A stretch of DNA of 64,000 nt, taken from positions 513,008-577,007 of the forward strand of contig JANWZD010000001.1 in NCBI GenBank assembly GCA_025054935.1. The letters are read 5' to 3'. Of this stretch, positions 38,120-46,062 are shown piece after piece. The stretch's first letter is position 1. Each line of letters begins with the position of its first letter. A program made the position numbers and the translations under genes. Source of the DNA: Dehalococcoidia bacterium. GTDB lineage: Bacteria > Chloroflexota > Dehalococcoidia > SpSt-223. The notes below the pieces were generated by a model that did no database searches, was not told where the DNA came from, and worked only from the letters and a program-made list of their open reading frames with translations.

Positions 38120-38944
38120 GTGTGGGACGGTAAGCGAATCAGCGTCATCTTTCCGACGTATAACGAGAAAGACTCCATCCGCGCCGCCATCGAGGAATTT
38201 TTCGCAACCGGCGTCGTTGATGAGATTGTCGTCGTCAACAACAACGCCGCTCCCGGCACGCACGAGGAAGTGGCCAAGACGGCGGCGCGCGAAGTGTTCG
38301 AACCGCGGCAAGGATACGGCGCCGCAATTCAGCGAGGCCTGCGCGAAGCGACAGGCGACTACCTGATCATCGCCGAACCGGACGGCACCTTCGACGGCCG
38401 CGACGTGCGCAAGCTGCTTGCCTACGCGGAAGACTTCGACGTCGTCTTCGGCACGCGCACGACCAGCTCGCTGATCGGCGAAGGCGCGAACATGGGGCTG
38501 TTTCTCAAGTGGGGAAACTGGGCCGTCGCCAAGCTGTTCGAAATCCTCTTCGACACCACCCACTTCTCTGACGTCGGCTGCACGATGCGCCTCCTCACCC
38601 GCGAGGCGCTCGCCAAGATCCAAGACGGCTTCACCGTCGACGGCTCGCATTTCGGGCTGGAGATGATGCTGCTCGTCGTCACGCGCGGCCTGCGCTATAT
38701 CGAGATCCCGGTTCACTATCGCGCCCGTGTCGGCAAATCGTCCGTCACCGGCGACCCGCTCAAGGCGGTGCTGCTCGGCCTGCGGATGATCCTGTTTATT
38801 CTCACTTGGCGGCTGCGGCTTGCCCGCCCTCCGTCAGGACGGCTCGCTCTCCTCCTGCCGCTCGCGCTGCTGATCCTCCTTGCGATCTCGTCGGAAGGAG
38901 CGCGCTGGATCAGCAGTCTGAGGCGCAATTTGCATCACTCCTGA
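38120..38944 (+). CDS. Family 2 glycosyltransferase with C-terminal membrane helices
   Basis: A 274-aa DPM1-like enzyme: ISVIFPTYNEKDSIRAAI, VDEIVVVNNNA, QGYGAAIQRGLREATGDYLIIAEPDGTFDG and SDVGCTMRLLTREAL. One or two hydrophobic segments near the C-terminus (MILFILTWRLRL, LALLLPLALLILLA) would anchor it. It may transfer sugar to polyprenyl phosphate. GTG 38120 has GGAG 6 bases upstream. A perfect dyad CAGGAG-TGAAG-CTCCTG (38049-38065) lies in the leader region shared with purF and could be an operator. Confidence 0.82.
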   Translation: MWDGKRISVIFPTYNEKDSIRAAIEEFFATGVVDEIVVVNNNAAPGTHEEVAKTAAREVFEPRQGYGAAIQRGLREATGDYLIIAEPDGTFDGRDVRKLLAYAEDFDVVFGTRTTSSLIGEGANMGLFLKWGNWAVAKLFEILFDTTHFSDVGCTMRLLTREALAKIQDGFTVDGSHFGLEMMLLVVTRGLRYIEIPVHYRARVGKSSVTGDPLKAVLLGLRMILFILTWRLRLARPPSGRLALLLPLALLILLAISSEGARWISSLRRNLHHS

Positions 38945-38961
38945 GCGCTCTTCCCGCGTGT

Positions 38962-38990
38962 TTGACACGCTTTCCAGCCTTCCGTAGCAT
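38962..38990 (+). promoter_or_regulatory. Sigma-70 promoter of the amidohydrolase operon
   Basis: TTGACA (38962-38967, perfect), 17-base spacer, TAGCAT (38985-38990). It would drive the amidohydrolase, proline-rich protein and acyl-CoA ligase genes, which are closely spaced or overlapping. Confidence 0.75.
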
Positions 38991-39021
38991 TCGCGGGAGT
39001 CCCACATTGGTCTGATTGGTT

Positions 39022-39939
39022 ATGGAGCACGGAACCACGAGTCCCACCCAACCGATGACGGTGTCCGAGGATGGGCGCCGTTTTCTTCTGCCGGCGATCG
39101 ACCCCGTCGTCAACCTCTGGACCGCCGAGGACATCGCCGTTTTCCCCGACCACCTGAACGAATTTTGGGAGCGCATCCGTCTCAACGAGCAGTTCAAGCG
39201 CGGCGTTGAGATCGAGCAGATGATCGAGATGATGGACCGCGCCAATATCGAAATCGCCTTTCTCTTAGCAGCGCGGGGCGGCGAATGGGAGATCACCTAC
39301 AAACGGGTGTATGACGTCTGCGAGCGCTACCCCGACCGCTTCCGTCCGATCGCCGGGATCGACCCGAACCGCGGGATGGCCGGCGTCAAGGAGCTCGAGA
39401 TCGCCGTCACCGAGTATGGCTTCATCGGGGCCCATCTCTACCCCCATTGGTTCGGCATGCCTCCGGACCACGCCCTCTATTTCCCCTACTACGCCAAATG
39501 CGCCGAACTCGAAGTGCCGATTCAGATCCAAGTCGGGCATTCCGCGCAGCGGCGGATGCCCACCGTCGCCCGGCCGATGGCGCTTGACATGGTGGCGATC
39601 GCGCTGCCCGAACTGAAACTGTTCTTGATCCACACCGGCTGGCCCTATATCGGGGAGTCGATCTCGGTTGCGTGGAAACATGAACATGTCTATATCGGCA
39701 CCGATGCCCATGCGCCCCGCTACTGGGAACCCGAGTTCATCCAGTTCATCAATACGCGCGGGCGCAAGAAGGTGATCTTCGGCACCGACTGGCCGATTAT
39801 TGACTTCGAGCGCGCGCGGCGAGAGATCCTCGAGATCGGCATCCGGGATGAGAGCATGCCGTGGCTGATGCGCGAGAACTGCCGACGGCTCTACGATCTC
39901 TGGGAGCTTCCGCCGACCCCAGGCACCGAAGGGGAGTGA
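39022..39939 (+). CDS. Amidohydrolase-2 family protein lacking the N-terminal metal motif
   Basis: A 305-aa TIM-barrel protein like the ACMSD and gamma-resorcylate decarboxylases. Retained blocks: RPIAGIDPNRGMAGV, PIQIQVGHSAQRRMP, LFLIHTGWPYIGESI and KKVIFGTDWPIIDFERAR. Where the family normally has an N-terminal D-x-H-x-H metal motif it reads AIDPVVNLW, so two metal-binding His are absent. It may be a non-metal or non-catalytic member. No strong ribosome site; ATG 39022 sits about 25 bases after the predicted transcription start. First gene of a three-gene operon with an acyl-CoA ligase. Confidence 0.78.
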   Translation: MEHGTTSPTQPMTVSEDGRRFLLPAIDPVVNLWTAEDIAVFPDHLNEFWERIRLNEQFKRGVEIEQMIEMMDRANIEIAFLLAARGGEWEITYKRVYDVCERYPDRFRPIAGIDPNRGMAGVKELEIAVTEYGFIGAHLYPHWFGMPPDHALYFPYYAKCAELEVPIQIQVGHSAQRRMPTVARPMALDMVAIALPELKLFLIHTGWPYIGESISVAWKHEHVYIGTDAHAPRYWEPEFIQFINTRGRKKVIFGTDWPIIDFERARREILEIGIRDESMPWLMRENCRRLYDLWELPPTPGTEGE

Positions 39940-39946
39940 GCAAGCC

Positions 39947-40954
39947 GTGACCATCATCATCACGACCGATGTTGAGCGCGCGGCGCGGCGCACCGACCGG
40001 ACCCTGCGCATCGGAGAAAGCGACGTCGTCGGCCCGGAGGCGCGAGCGCTCGCCGAGCGGCTTGGAGTGCGGATCGTCCGCGCTAATGGCGACGTGCTTG
40101 TTGCCCCTCCTGCCGCACCGCCGCCTGTCACCCCGCCGCCGGTCTCCCCAGCCGCGCCTTCCCCGTCGCCACCTTCACCCCACGGTGTCGCTCCGCCGCC
40201 CCCGCCTCTTGCGCCCGCCCCAAATCCTGTCGAGGTGCTGCGCCGCCTGCGCGAGCAGAGTGCAGGCGGCCAGCCGCGCGAGAGCGGACCCGTTTCTCCC
40301 GTCCCGCCTCCGCGGCTTCCGATCGAGCAGTACGGCGCCGGCCGCGTGACTGACCCGGTGCAGGAGATCGGGCGTCCAACCCCGCGTCCTGCCTCGCCGC
40401 CCCCAATCCGCTTCCCGAGCGAGGTATCGTCCGCGCCTGCTGCCGAGCCCGCGGCAACGGCGACGGTGCTGCCGGTCCAGCGGATCCCGGTGGCGACGCC
40501 GGCCGAACCGCCGGCAGCAGCAGCCCCTTCCCCCGTGGCGCCCCCTCCCTCGCCGACGCTCATCTCCTCGCGCCGCCCGCCCACCTACCGCCAGCGCCGA
40601 CGGGCAGCGCGCATTGGGGCTCCGCCGTCGCAGATGGGCATCATTCTTGGCCGCATCATCGACTCCCGAGAGGTGCGCCGCGCTGCCGAACAGGGGGTCC
40701 GGCTCGTCCGGGTCGCGCCCGAAGCGTACATCACGCGCGCGGCGCGGCGGGCAGCGGCGGTCCTCGGCGTGGTGCTGTATCCCGACAGCAGCCTGAACGA
40801 GGTCGATGACCGAACAAAGGCGGGAACAGTGCTCAACCCGATCTCGCTTGAGCCCGCGATCACGCGCCGCGGCCCGGGGATTGTCCATCCGGGCGGGCTT
40901 CCGATTGGCGGCGATCATCTTCCCGGCACGCTCGGTGTGGAGGAGAAGGCATGA
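39947..40954 (+). CDS. Proline/alanine-rich linker protein with two short related end domains
   Basis: A 335-aa protein. Residues 1-50 (DRTLRIGESDVVGPEARALAERLGVRIV) and about 225-275 (VRLVRVAPEAYITRAARRAAAVLGVVLY) each carry a D-x-x-T-P-A-A-R-like helix motif, of the type seen at the start of some microcompartment and CoA-related proteins. Between them lie about 170 residues of Pro/Ala/Ser with no fold. Function unknown; a scaffold or tether is possible. GTG start with GGGGAG upstream; its stop overlaps the ligase start as ATGA, so they are coupled. Confidence 0.65.
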   Translation: MTIIITTDVERAARRTDRTLRIGESDVVGPEARALAERLGVRIVRANGDVLVAPPAAPPPVTPPPVSPAAPSPSPPSPHGVAPPPPPLAPAPNPVEVLRRLREQSAGGQPRESGPVSPVPPPRLPIEQYGAGRVTDPVQEIGRPTPRPASPPPIRFPSEVSSAPAAEPAATATVLPVQRIPVATPAEPPAAAAPSPVAPPPSPTLISSRRPPTYRQRRRAARIGAPPSQMGIILGRIIDSREVRRAAEQGVRLVRVAPEAYITRAARRAAAVLGVVLYPDSSLNEVDDRTKAGTVLNPISLEPAITRRGPGIVHPGGLPIGGDHLPGTLGVEEKA

Positions 40955-42510
40955 CCCAACTGACGAAACCGTGGGTTTCGGTGCCGCTCAATATCGCAGA
41001 CGGCCTGCGCGTCAGTGCCTACCGAACGCCGAACAAAGTTGCTGTCTTCCAAGGCGAGAAGCGCCTCACCTTTCGCGAGCTGAACGAGCGCGCGAACCGG
41101 GTCGGCAATGCGTTCCGAGGTCTCGGCCTCCAGCAGGGCGATCGGATCGGGATTGTCCTTGCCAACATCCCGGAATACATCGAGATCTGCTTTGGGCTCG
41201 CCCGCGCCGGCTTTGTCATGGTGCCGATCAGCTATCGCCTGATTGGCTCAGAGATCGCCTATCACTTGAACGACTCGGGCGCAGTCGCGTGCATCTTCGC
41301 CGACGAATACGACGGCGCGATCGAAGCGGCGCGTACCGAGGCGAAGGATGTGCGCCACTGGGTCCGGCTGGGCGCGTCTCCTCGCGCCGGCACGATGAAC
41401 TACGAGGACCTGCTCGCGAGCGCCTCTACGAGCGATACCTACGTTCCGGTCGACGAGACGACCCCCTTCTGCATCTACTACACCTCGGGCACGACCGGAC
41501 TTCCGAAGGGCGCGGTTGTCTCTCACCGCTCGCGCGCGCTCACTTTCTTCGCCATGGCAGCGGAATTCGGCTGCTATTCCCCCGATGACATCGGGCTTGG
41601 CACCGCGCCGATCTATCACGGCGCAGGAATGGCGTTCTCCTTGGCAACGGTCTACTTCGGCGGCACCCTCTCGGTGATGAAGCAGTTCCGTCCAGAAGAA
41701 ATGCTCCACCGGATCGCCACCGAAGGGGTCACCAACGCCTTTATGGTGCCGACGATGTTCCACGCCATCTTCGGCCTCCCGAAAGCGACCCGCGACAAAT
41801 ACGACCTCAGCCGCTTCCGCGTCTGGATGTCGAACGCCGCCGCGCTGCCCCAAGCGACAAAGGAACTGATCGTCGCCGAATGGCCGCACACGCGCCTTTT
41901 TGAGCTCTACGGCTCAACCGAGGGAGGCATCGTTACCGCCCTCCGACCGGAGGATCAGCTTCGGAAGATCCAATGCGTTGGGCATCCCTTTCCGCTCACC
42001 GAAGTCATCCTCCTCGACGACGACGGCAACGAGGTCGGGAACAACACCGTCGGCGAACTGTTCTCGCGGAGCCCGTATCTCTTCAACGGCTATCTCAATC
42101 GTCCTGAAGAGACGGCCGCTGCCTTCCGAGGCGAATTTTTCAGCGCCGGCGATCTCGCTGTCCGCGATGACGAAGGCCATATCTACATCGTCGACCGCAA
42201 AAAAGATATGGTCGTCTCCGGCGGCACCAACATCTATCCGCGCGAGATTGAAGAGGTGCTCTTCCGCCATCCGAAGATCGCCGATGTCGCCGTGATCGGG
42301 GTTCCCGACCCCTACTGGGGTGAAGCGCTGAAGGCAATTGTTGTGCTTCGTCCCGGCGAGCAGGCGACCGAAGAGGAGATCATCGCCTTCACCGAAGGAA
42401 AGCTGGCCGGCTTCAAGAAGCCGAAAAGCGTGGCGTTTGTCGACGAACTGCCGCGCAACGCTGCCCAGAAGGTGCTCAAGCGGCAGCTTCGCGAGCAGTT
42501 CAAGAACTGA
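40951..42510 (+). CDS. Acyl-CoA synthetase (AMP-forming)
   Basis: A 519-aa ANL-superfamily ligase activating a carboxylic acid to its CoA thioester through an acyl-adenylate. Motifs: YTSGTTGLPKG (P-loop), ELYGSTEGG, FFSAGDLAVRDDEGHIYIVDRKKDM, and the C-terminal catalytic Lys in NAAQKVLKRQL. Medium- or long-chain fatty acid and aromatic acid substrates are all possible; the operon with an amidohydrolase-2 protein hints at an aromatic or dicarboxylic route. It overlaps the regulator tail to tail by 11 bases. Confidence 0.9.
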   Translation: MTQLTKPWVSVPLNIADGLRVSAYRTPNKVAVFQGEKRLTFRELNERANRVGNAFRGLGLQQGDRIGIVLANIPEYIEICFGLARAGFVMVPISYRLIGSEIAYHLNDSGAVACIFADEYDGAIEAARTEAKDVRHWVRLGASPRAGTMNYEDLLASASTSDTYVPVDETTPFCIYYTSGTTGLPKGAVVSHRSRALTFFAMAAEFGCYSPDDIGLGTAPIYHGAGMAFSLATVYFGGTLSVMKQFRPEEMLHRIATEGVTNAFMVPTMFHAIFGLPKATRDKYDLSRFRVWMSNAAALPQATKELIVAEWPHTRLFELYGSTEGGIVTALRPEDQLRKIQCVGHPFPLTEVILLDDDGNEVGNNTVGELFSRSPYLFNGYLNRPEETAAAFRGEFFSAGDLAVRDDEGHIYIVDRKKDMVVSGGTNIYPREIEEVLFRHPKIADVAVIGVPDPYWGEALKAIVVLRPGEQATEEEIIAFTEGKLAGFKKPKSVAFVDELPRNAAQKVLKRQLREQFKN

Positions 42511-45500
42511 CGGGCAATCCCCGACGGATCCGTTCGAACAGGGCGACAGTCTCCGGCAGCGGGTCGGCGCCCAGCTCCTCGCGGAGTGCCCGGAGACAGC
42601 GCCGATACACCCGGACCGCCGCCTCGCGGTCGCCGGCCGCCGCATGGGCGCGCATCAGCAGCTGATGGGCGCGCTCGTAGGCGCGGTCACGCCGAAGCAC
42701 TGCCTCGCCGAGCGCCACCGCCTCGGGGAGGCGGCCATCCGCGAGGAGACGGGCGCCGAAGTCGACCGCCGCGCTGAGGTAGCGCGCAAGGAGGCGCTCG
42801 CGCTCTTCAATCGTCCACGGGTCGTAGAGCGCTTCGACGAGATAGTCGCCGCGATAGAGGGCGAGCGCGCTTTCGAGCGCCCGCTTCGCGAAAGCATCGT
42901 CCCCGCGCGCCGCGCTCTCGACGCGAACATCGAACTCATCGACGTCGATCCACACCCCGGACGTAGGCGCAAAGGCGTACGCCAGCCCATTGCGGCGGAT
43001 AAAAAAGGGCGGGACCCGCGCCGGCCGGCGCGGCTCGATCGCCGCGTTGAGGGCGTTGAGCGCGACCTTGAACTGGCCTTCAGCAGCCGCCGGGTCGACC
43101 GCCGGCCAGAGCAGACTGCAAATCTGTTCCCGCTGCAGCCACCGGCCGCGCCACGTAACAAGCAGCTGGAAAAGCTGCTTGGCCTTTTCGCGCTGCCACT
43201 CACGGGGGGCAACTTCGCGCCGGCCGCGCCACACTCGGAAGGTGCCGAGCAGCTGCACGCGAAGGGTGTAGCCGGGGTGATAGTCGGTCAGCGTCGGGTC
43301 GGCGGCGACGGTAGGAAACGCCTGACGCACGATTTCCTCCGCAAGCGCCGCGTATCGCGTCGCGCGCGCCTTCAGGAGCACCGGGATCAGCGCCGCCGTA
43401 TCACGCGGGCCGTAGAGGCTCGGGCCCGCGAGCAGACCCCGGACTCCTAGGCGGGTGACAAGTTCGAGCAGCGCTTCGATCGGCTCCTGTGCCTCCTCGC
43501 CGCGCTGGAGAGCGAAGATAGCGCGCCAGAGCGCGACAACCGCGAGCCCGAAAGCGTCTTCTACCTGACGCGCTGCGCGCTCTGCCCGCTCGAGCGCGTC
43601 TGCGCTGTCTGCCGCTTCGTTCGCAACGGCAACGGCCGCCCTCGCCACCAGCGCCCACGCTCTGAGCCAGCGATCGCCAGCGCGGGCAGCGATCGCCGTC
43701 GCCCGTTCAAATGCGCCGTCGGCGTCCCCAAGCTCTCCGGCGTGCCCATGCGCTGCGAGAAGCCCGAGATACGCTTCGGCCTCGGTTCGCTGAATGCCCG
43801 CGGCGCGGGCGACGGCGATCGCGGTCTCGTAGGCGCGGATCGCGGCCGCCGGATCGAGCGGGGCGGCGACCTGATAGGCATGACCGAGCCGGATCCATGA
43901 CACCGCTTCGGTCAAGAGATGGCCGGCGCGCTGGGCCTCGAGGATCCCGCGCTGGGCCATCGCGAGGGCGCGCGCGCCGCTGCCCATCGCGGCATCGAGG
44001 TAGGCGAGGAGGAGCGCCGGCTCGCGGTGAGCCGCCGGCACACCGCCCGGTGAGCCGATCTCGATCTCGCGCTCGACATTCGCCCGCGCTTCTGCGAGCC
44101 GCCCAGTCCGCAGCAGAAGCCGCGGCGGCGCCTCCTCCATCGGCGCGGCGCCGAGCGACCGTTTCGCGGCAAGCACCCGCAGCGCCTGCCTCGGCCTTCC
44201 CACGTCGATCCAATGCTGCGCGACGAGGTCGAGATGCTCCGCCCACCGCGGATCGTCCCGCGACAAGAGGCGGCGAGCGGCGCGCAGGGCTGCTCGTGCC
44301 TGGTTCGGCTCGACCGTATCGAGCGCAAGGGAGGCGAGCAGATGAAGCGCGCTCACTGCCATTGCGGCGTCATCCGCCGCTGCCGCGCACGCTCGCTTCG
44401 CAAGCGCCCGCGCTCGAGGAATCCTTCCTGCCGCGCGATGCGCCCGCGCTGCGGCGAGCGCCGCCCGCGCGGGGGCGTCTTCTCCGTACAGCCGCTCGAA
44501 CCAGCCGGCAACTGCCGCGGGGTCGAGCGCGAGCCACGCCTCCGCGCAGCGATCGAAGAGCGCACGCGCCGTCTCTGCATCCTCAGCGAGCAGCCAGTGG
44601 CCGAGGGCCGCCGGGTTGTCGCCCAGCCGCTCCGCAACCGCCCGATTGCACTGCTGCCACCATCCCCTCTCCCGACGGGCAAGGTCACGGACCGCCTGAC
44701 GCACAATCGGAAGAAGCAGCGGCCCCGTGCGCGGCGCCCCGAGAGAATCGAGCGTCGTCTCCTCGAGGGCTCGGCCGAGCACTGCCGAAACGGCCGGAAG
44801 CGCGCTCGGCTCGTCGACCGCAGCAAGGGCAAAGAGCGCCCGCCGGTCGGCCTCGTCAAGAGGCGCCACGATCTCGCGCTCGACATAAGCGGCCAGCAGC
44901 GCCTCCGCTTCCTCGCGCGAGCTGCTCCTGAGCGCAAGGTCAACGGCAATCGGCCATCCTTCCGCCGCCTCCAGCGCGGCTCCGCCAGTCAGCTGCTGGC
45001 GACAGAGGGCGCGCAGCTGCCGGGCTTCCTCGTCAGTAAACGCGAGGTCAGCCGGACCAATCCGGACCGCATCGCCGCGCGCAAGGAGAGACGCTCCTGC
45101 GGCAGGAAGCGGCCAGCGGCGAGCAGCGAGGATGAAATGGACCTGCTCCGGCAGCCACGCGATGAGTTCCTCGACGAGCCGTGCGGCGGCAGCGCTGAGC
45201 AGATGAGCGTCATCGAGGATGAGGAGCGTCTCGTCCTCCAGCGCACGGGCAAGCGCGTTGGCGAGAGCAGACGGAGAGCGCGCTTCTGCGGCGCTCGGCA
45301 CAAGCGCGGCGAATGCTTGGGCGAGGTGAGCGAGCAACGTCTCGGCTGGCTCTGCAGCCGCCCGGCACCAGACCACTGGCCAGCCGCCCCGCTCAGCCAG
45401 GCCGGCGAGGGCGATGGTCTTCCCATAGCCTGCGGGAGCGACCAGAACAGTGAGCCGGACCTCCCCTGCGACCGCGAGCAGCTGGTCGAGGCGGGGACGA

Positions 45501-45586
45501 CGCAGCCATCGCTCGCGCCAGCGGGGGATGGCCGTCCGGCTGAGCACGACGGGGTGAAACTCGCCTGTAACTGGTTCCTCTACCAT
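42500..45586 (-). CDS. MalT-like ATPase fused to C-terminal OmpR-like/BTAD transcription activator
   Basis: A 1028-aa STAND-type regulator. N-terminal ATPase: APAGYGKT at 50-57 and LLILDDAHLL, as in MalT. A long TPR-like helical middle (about 330-780) should sense a ligand or partner. The C-terminus has a winged helix (VQLLGTFRVWRGRREVAPREWQREKAKQLFQLL) and a BTAD domain (VDEFDVRVESAARG... ELGADPLPETVALFERI). In classical SARP regulators these DNA-binding parts are N-terminal; here the order is reversed. It is divergent from the phasin-like gene, so PHA control is a candidate role. Confidence 0.88.
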   Translation of the reverse strand: MVEEPVTGEFHPVVLSRTAIPRWRERWLRRPRLDQLLAVAGEVRLTVLVAPAGYGKTIALAGLAERGGWPVVWCRAAAEPAETLLAHLAQAFAALVPSAAEARSPSALANALARALEDETLLILDDAHLLSAAAARLVEELIAWLPEQVHFILAARRWPLPAAGASLLARGDAVRIGPADLAFTDEEARQLRALCRQQLTGGAALEAAEGWPIAVDLALRSSSREEAEALLAAYVEREIVAPLDEADRRALFALAAVDEPSALPAVSAVLGRALEETTLDSLGAPRTGPLLLPIVRQAVRDLARRERGWWQQCNRAVAERLGDNPAALGHWLLAEDAETARALFDRCAEAWLALDPAAVAGWFERLYGEDAPARAALAAARAHRAAGRIPRARALAKRACAAAADDAAMAVSALHLLASLALDTVEPNQARAALRAARRLLSRDDPRWAEHLDLVAQHWIDVGRPRQALRVLAAKRSLGAAPMEEAPPRLLLRTGRLAEARANVEREIEIGSPGGVPAAHREPALLLAYLDAAMGSGARALAMAQRGILEAQRAGHLLTEAVSWIRLGHAYQVAAPLDPAAAIRAYETAIAVARAAGIQRTEAEAYLGLLAAHGHAGELGDADGAFERATAIAARAGDRWLRAWALVARAAVAVANEAADSADALERAERAARQVEDAFGLAVVALWRAIFALQRGEEAQEPIEALLELVTRLGVRGLLAGPSLYGPRDTAALIPVLLKARATRYAALAEEIVRQAFPTVAADPTLTDYHPGYTLRVQLLGTFRVWRGRREVAPREWQREKAKQLFQLLVTWRGRWLQREQICSLLWPAVDPAAAEGQFKVALNALNAAIEPRRPARVPPFFIRRNGLAYAFAPTSGVWIDVDEFDVRVESAARGDDAFAKRALESALALYRGDYLVEALYDPWTIEERERLLARYLSAAVDFGARLLADGRLPEAVALGEAVLRRDRAYERAHQLLMRAHAAAGDREAAVRVYRRCLRALREELGADPLPETVALFERIRRGLPVSS

Positions 45587-45645
45587 GAGGCTGTCGAAGC
45601 ACTACACCAGCCGGCATTCACCGGCGCAACCATTGGAGCACCACG

Positions 45646-45975
45646 ATGACAACTGAAGCAACCCGAGCCCAACAGCAAGCCCAGAAGCAAATCGAACTCG
45701 CGACCGAGTGGGCCATCCGTTCGGCACGGGCGTGGAACGACCTCGTCTTCACGACGACCGACATGGCGTTCGACGTTGCGCTCAAGAACTGGGATTACAG
45801 CCGCAGCCTGCGCGCCTCTGCCGAGCAGGCGATCGAGGATGCGGTCCGAACCCAGCAGCGCCTCGCGAAGGAGATGATGCAGGTCTGGCAGGGATACGCG
45901 AACACTGTCCAGGCCTATGTTACCTCGCAGATGTCGGCCGCTGCGGAGGCATCCCAGAAGCAGGCGGAAAGCTAG
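45646..45975 (+). CDS. Phasin-like small helical protein
   Basis: A 109-aa, almost wholly helical and amphipathic protein (QQQAQKQIELATEWAIRSA, WNDLVFTTTDMAF, AIEDAVRTQQRLAKEMMQ, TSQMSAAAEASQKQAES) with the size, low Cys content and Gln/Ala-rich helices of phasins, which coat polyhydroxyalkanoate granules. The nearby PhaC cluster at 53.8-56.1 kb makes this more likely. TTGGAG precedes the ATG. Two hairpin terminators follow it. Other helical coat proteins are possible. Confidence 0.65.
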   Translation: MTTEATRAQQQAQKQIELATEWAIRSARAWNDLVFTTTDMAFDVALKNWDYSRSLRASAEQAIEDAVRTQQRLAKEMMQVWQGYANTVQAYVTSQMSAAAEASQKQAES

Positions 45976-45983
45976 TTCTCAGA

Positions 45984-46003
45984 CGCCAGCCGAGCTGGCG
46001 CGC
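45984..46003 (+). terminator. First hairpin terminator after the phasin-like gene
   Basis: CGCCAGC-CGA-GCTGGCG: a perfect 7-bp stem with a 3-base loop, followed by CGCGTTT. It lies 9 bases after the stop codon. Confidence 0.6.
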
Positions 46004-46026
46004 GTTTCCCCCTCCTCCCCCTTTCC

Positions 46027-46062
46027 CGACGGGGCGGCGATACTGCCGCCCCGTCGTTATTT
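46027..46062 (+). terminator. Second, strong intrinsic terminator between convergent genes
   Basis: GACGGGGCGGC (46028-46038), 6-base loop, GCCGCCCCGTC (46045-46055), then GTTATTT. The 12-bp stem (with flanking C-G) followed by a T-rich run is a classic terminator for the plus strand and probably also stops the minus-strand vWA operon, whose stop codon abuts it. Confidence 0.82.
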
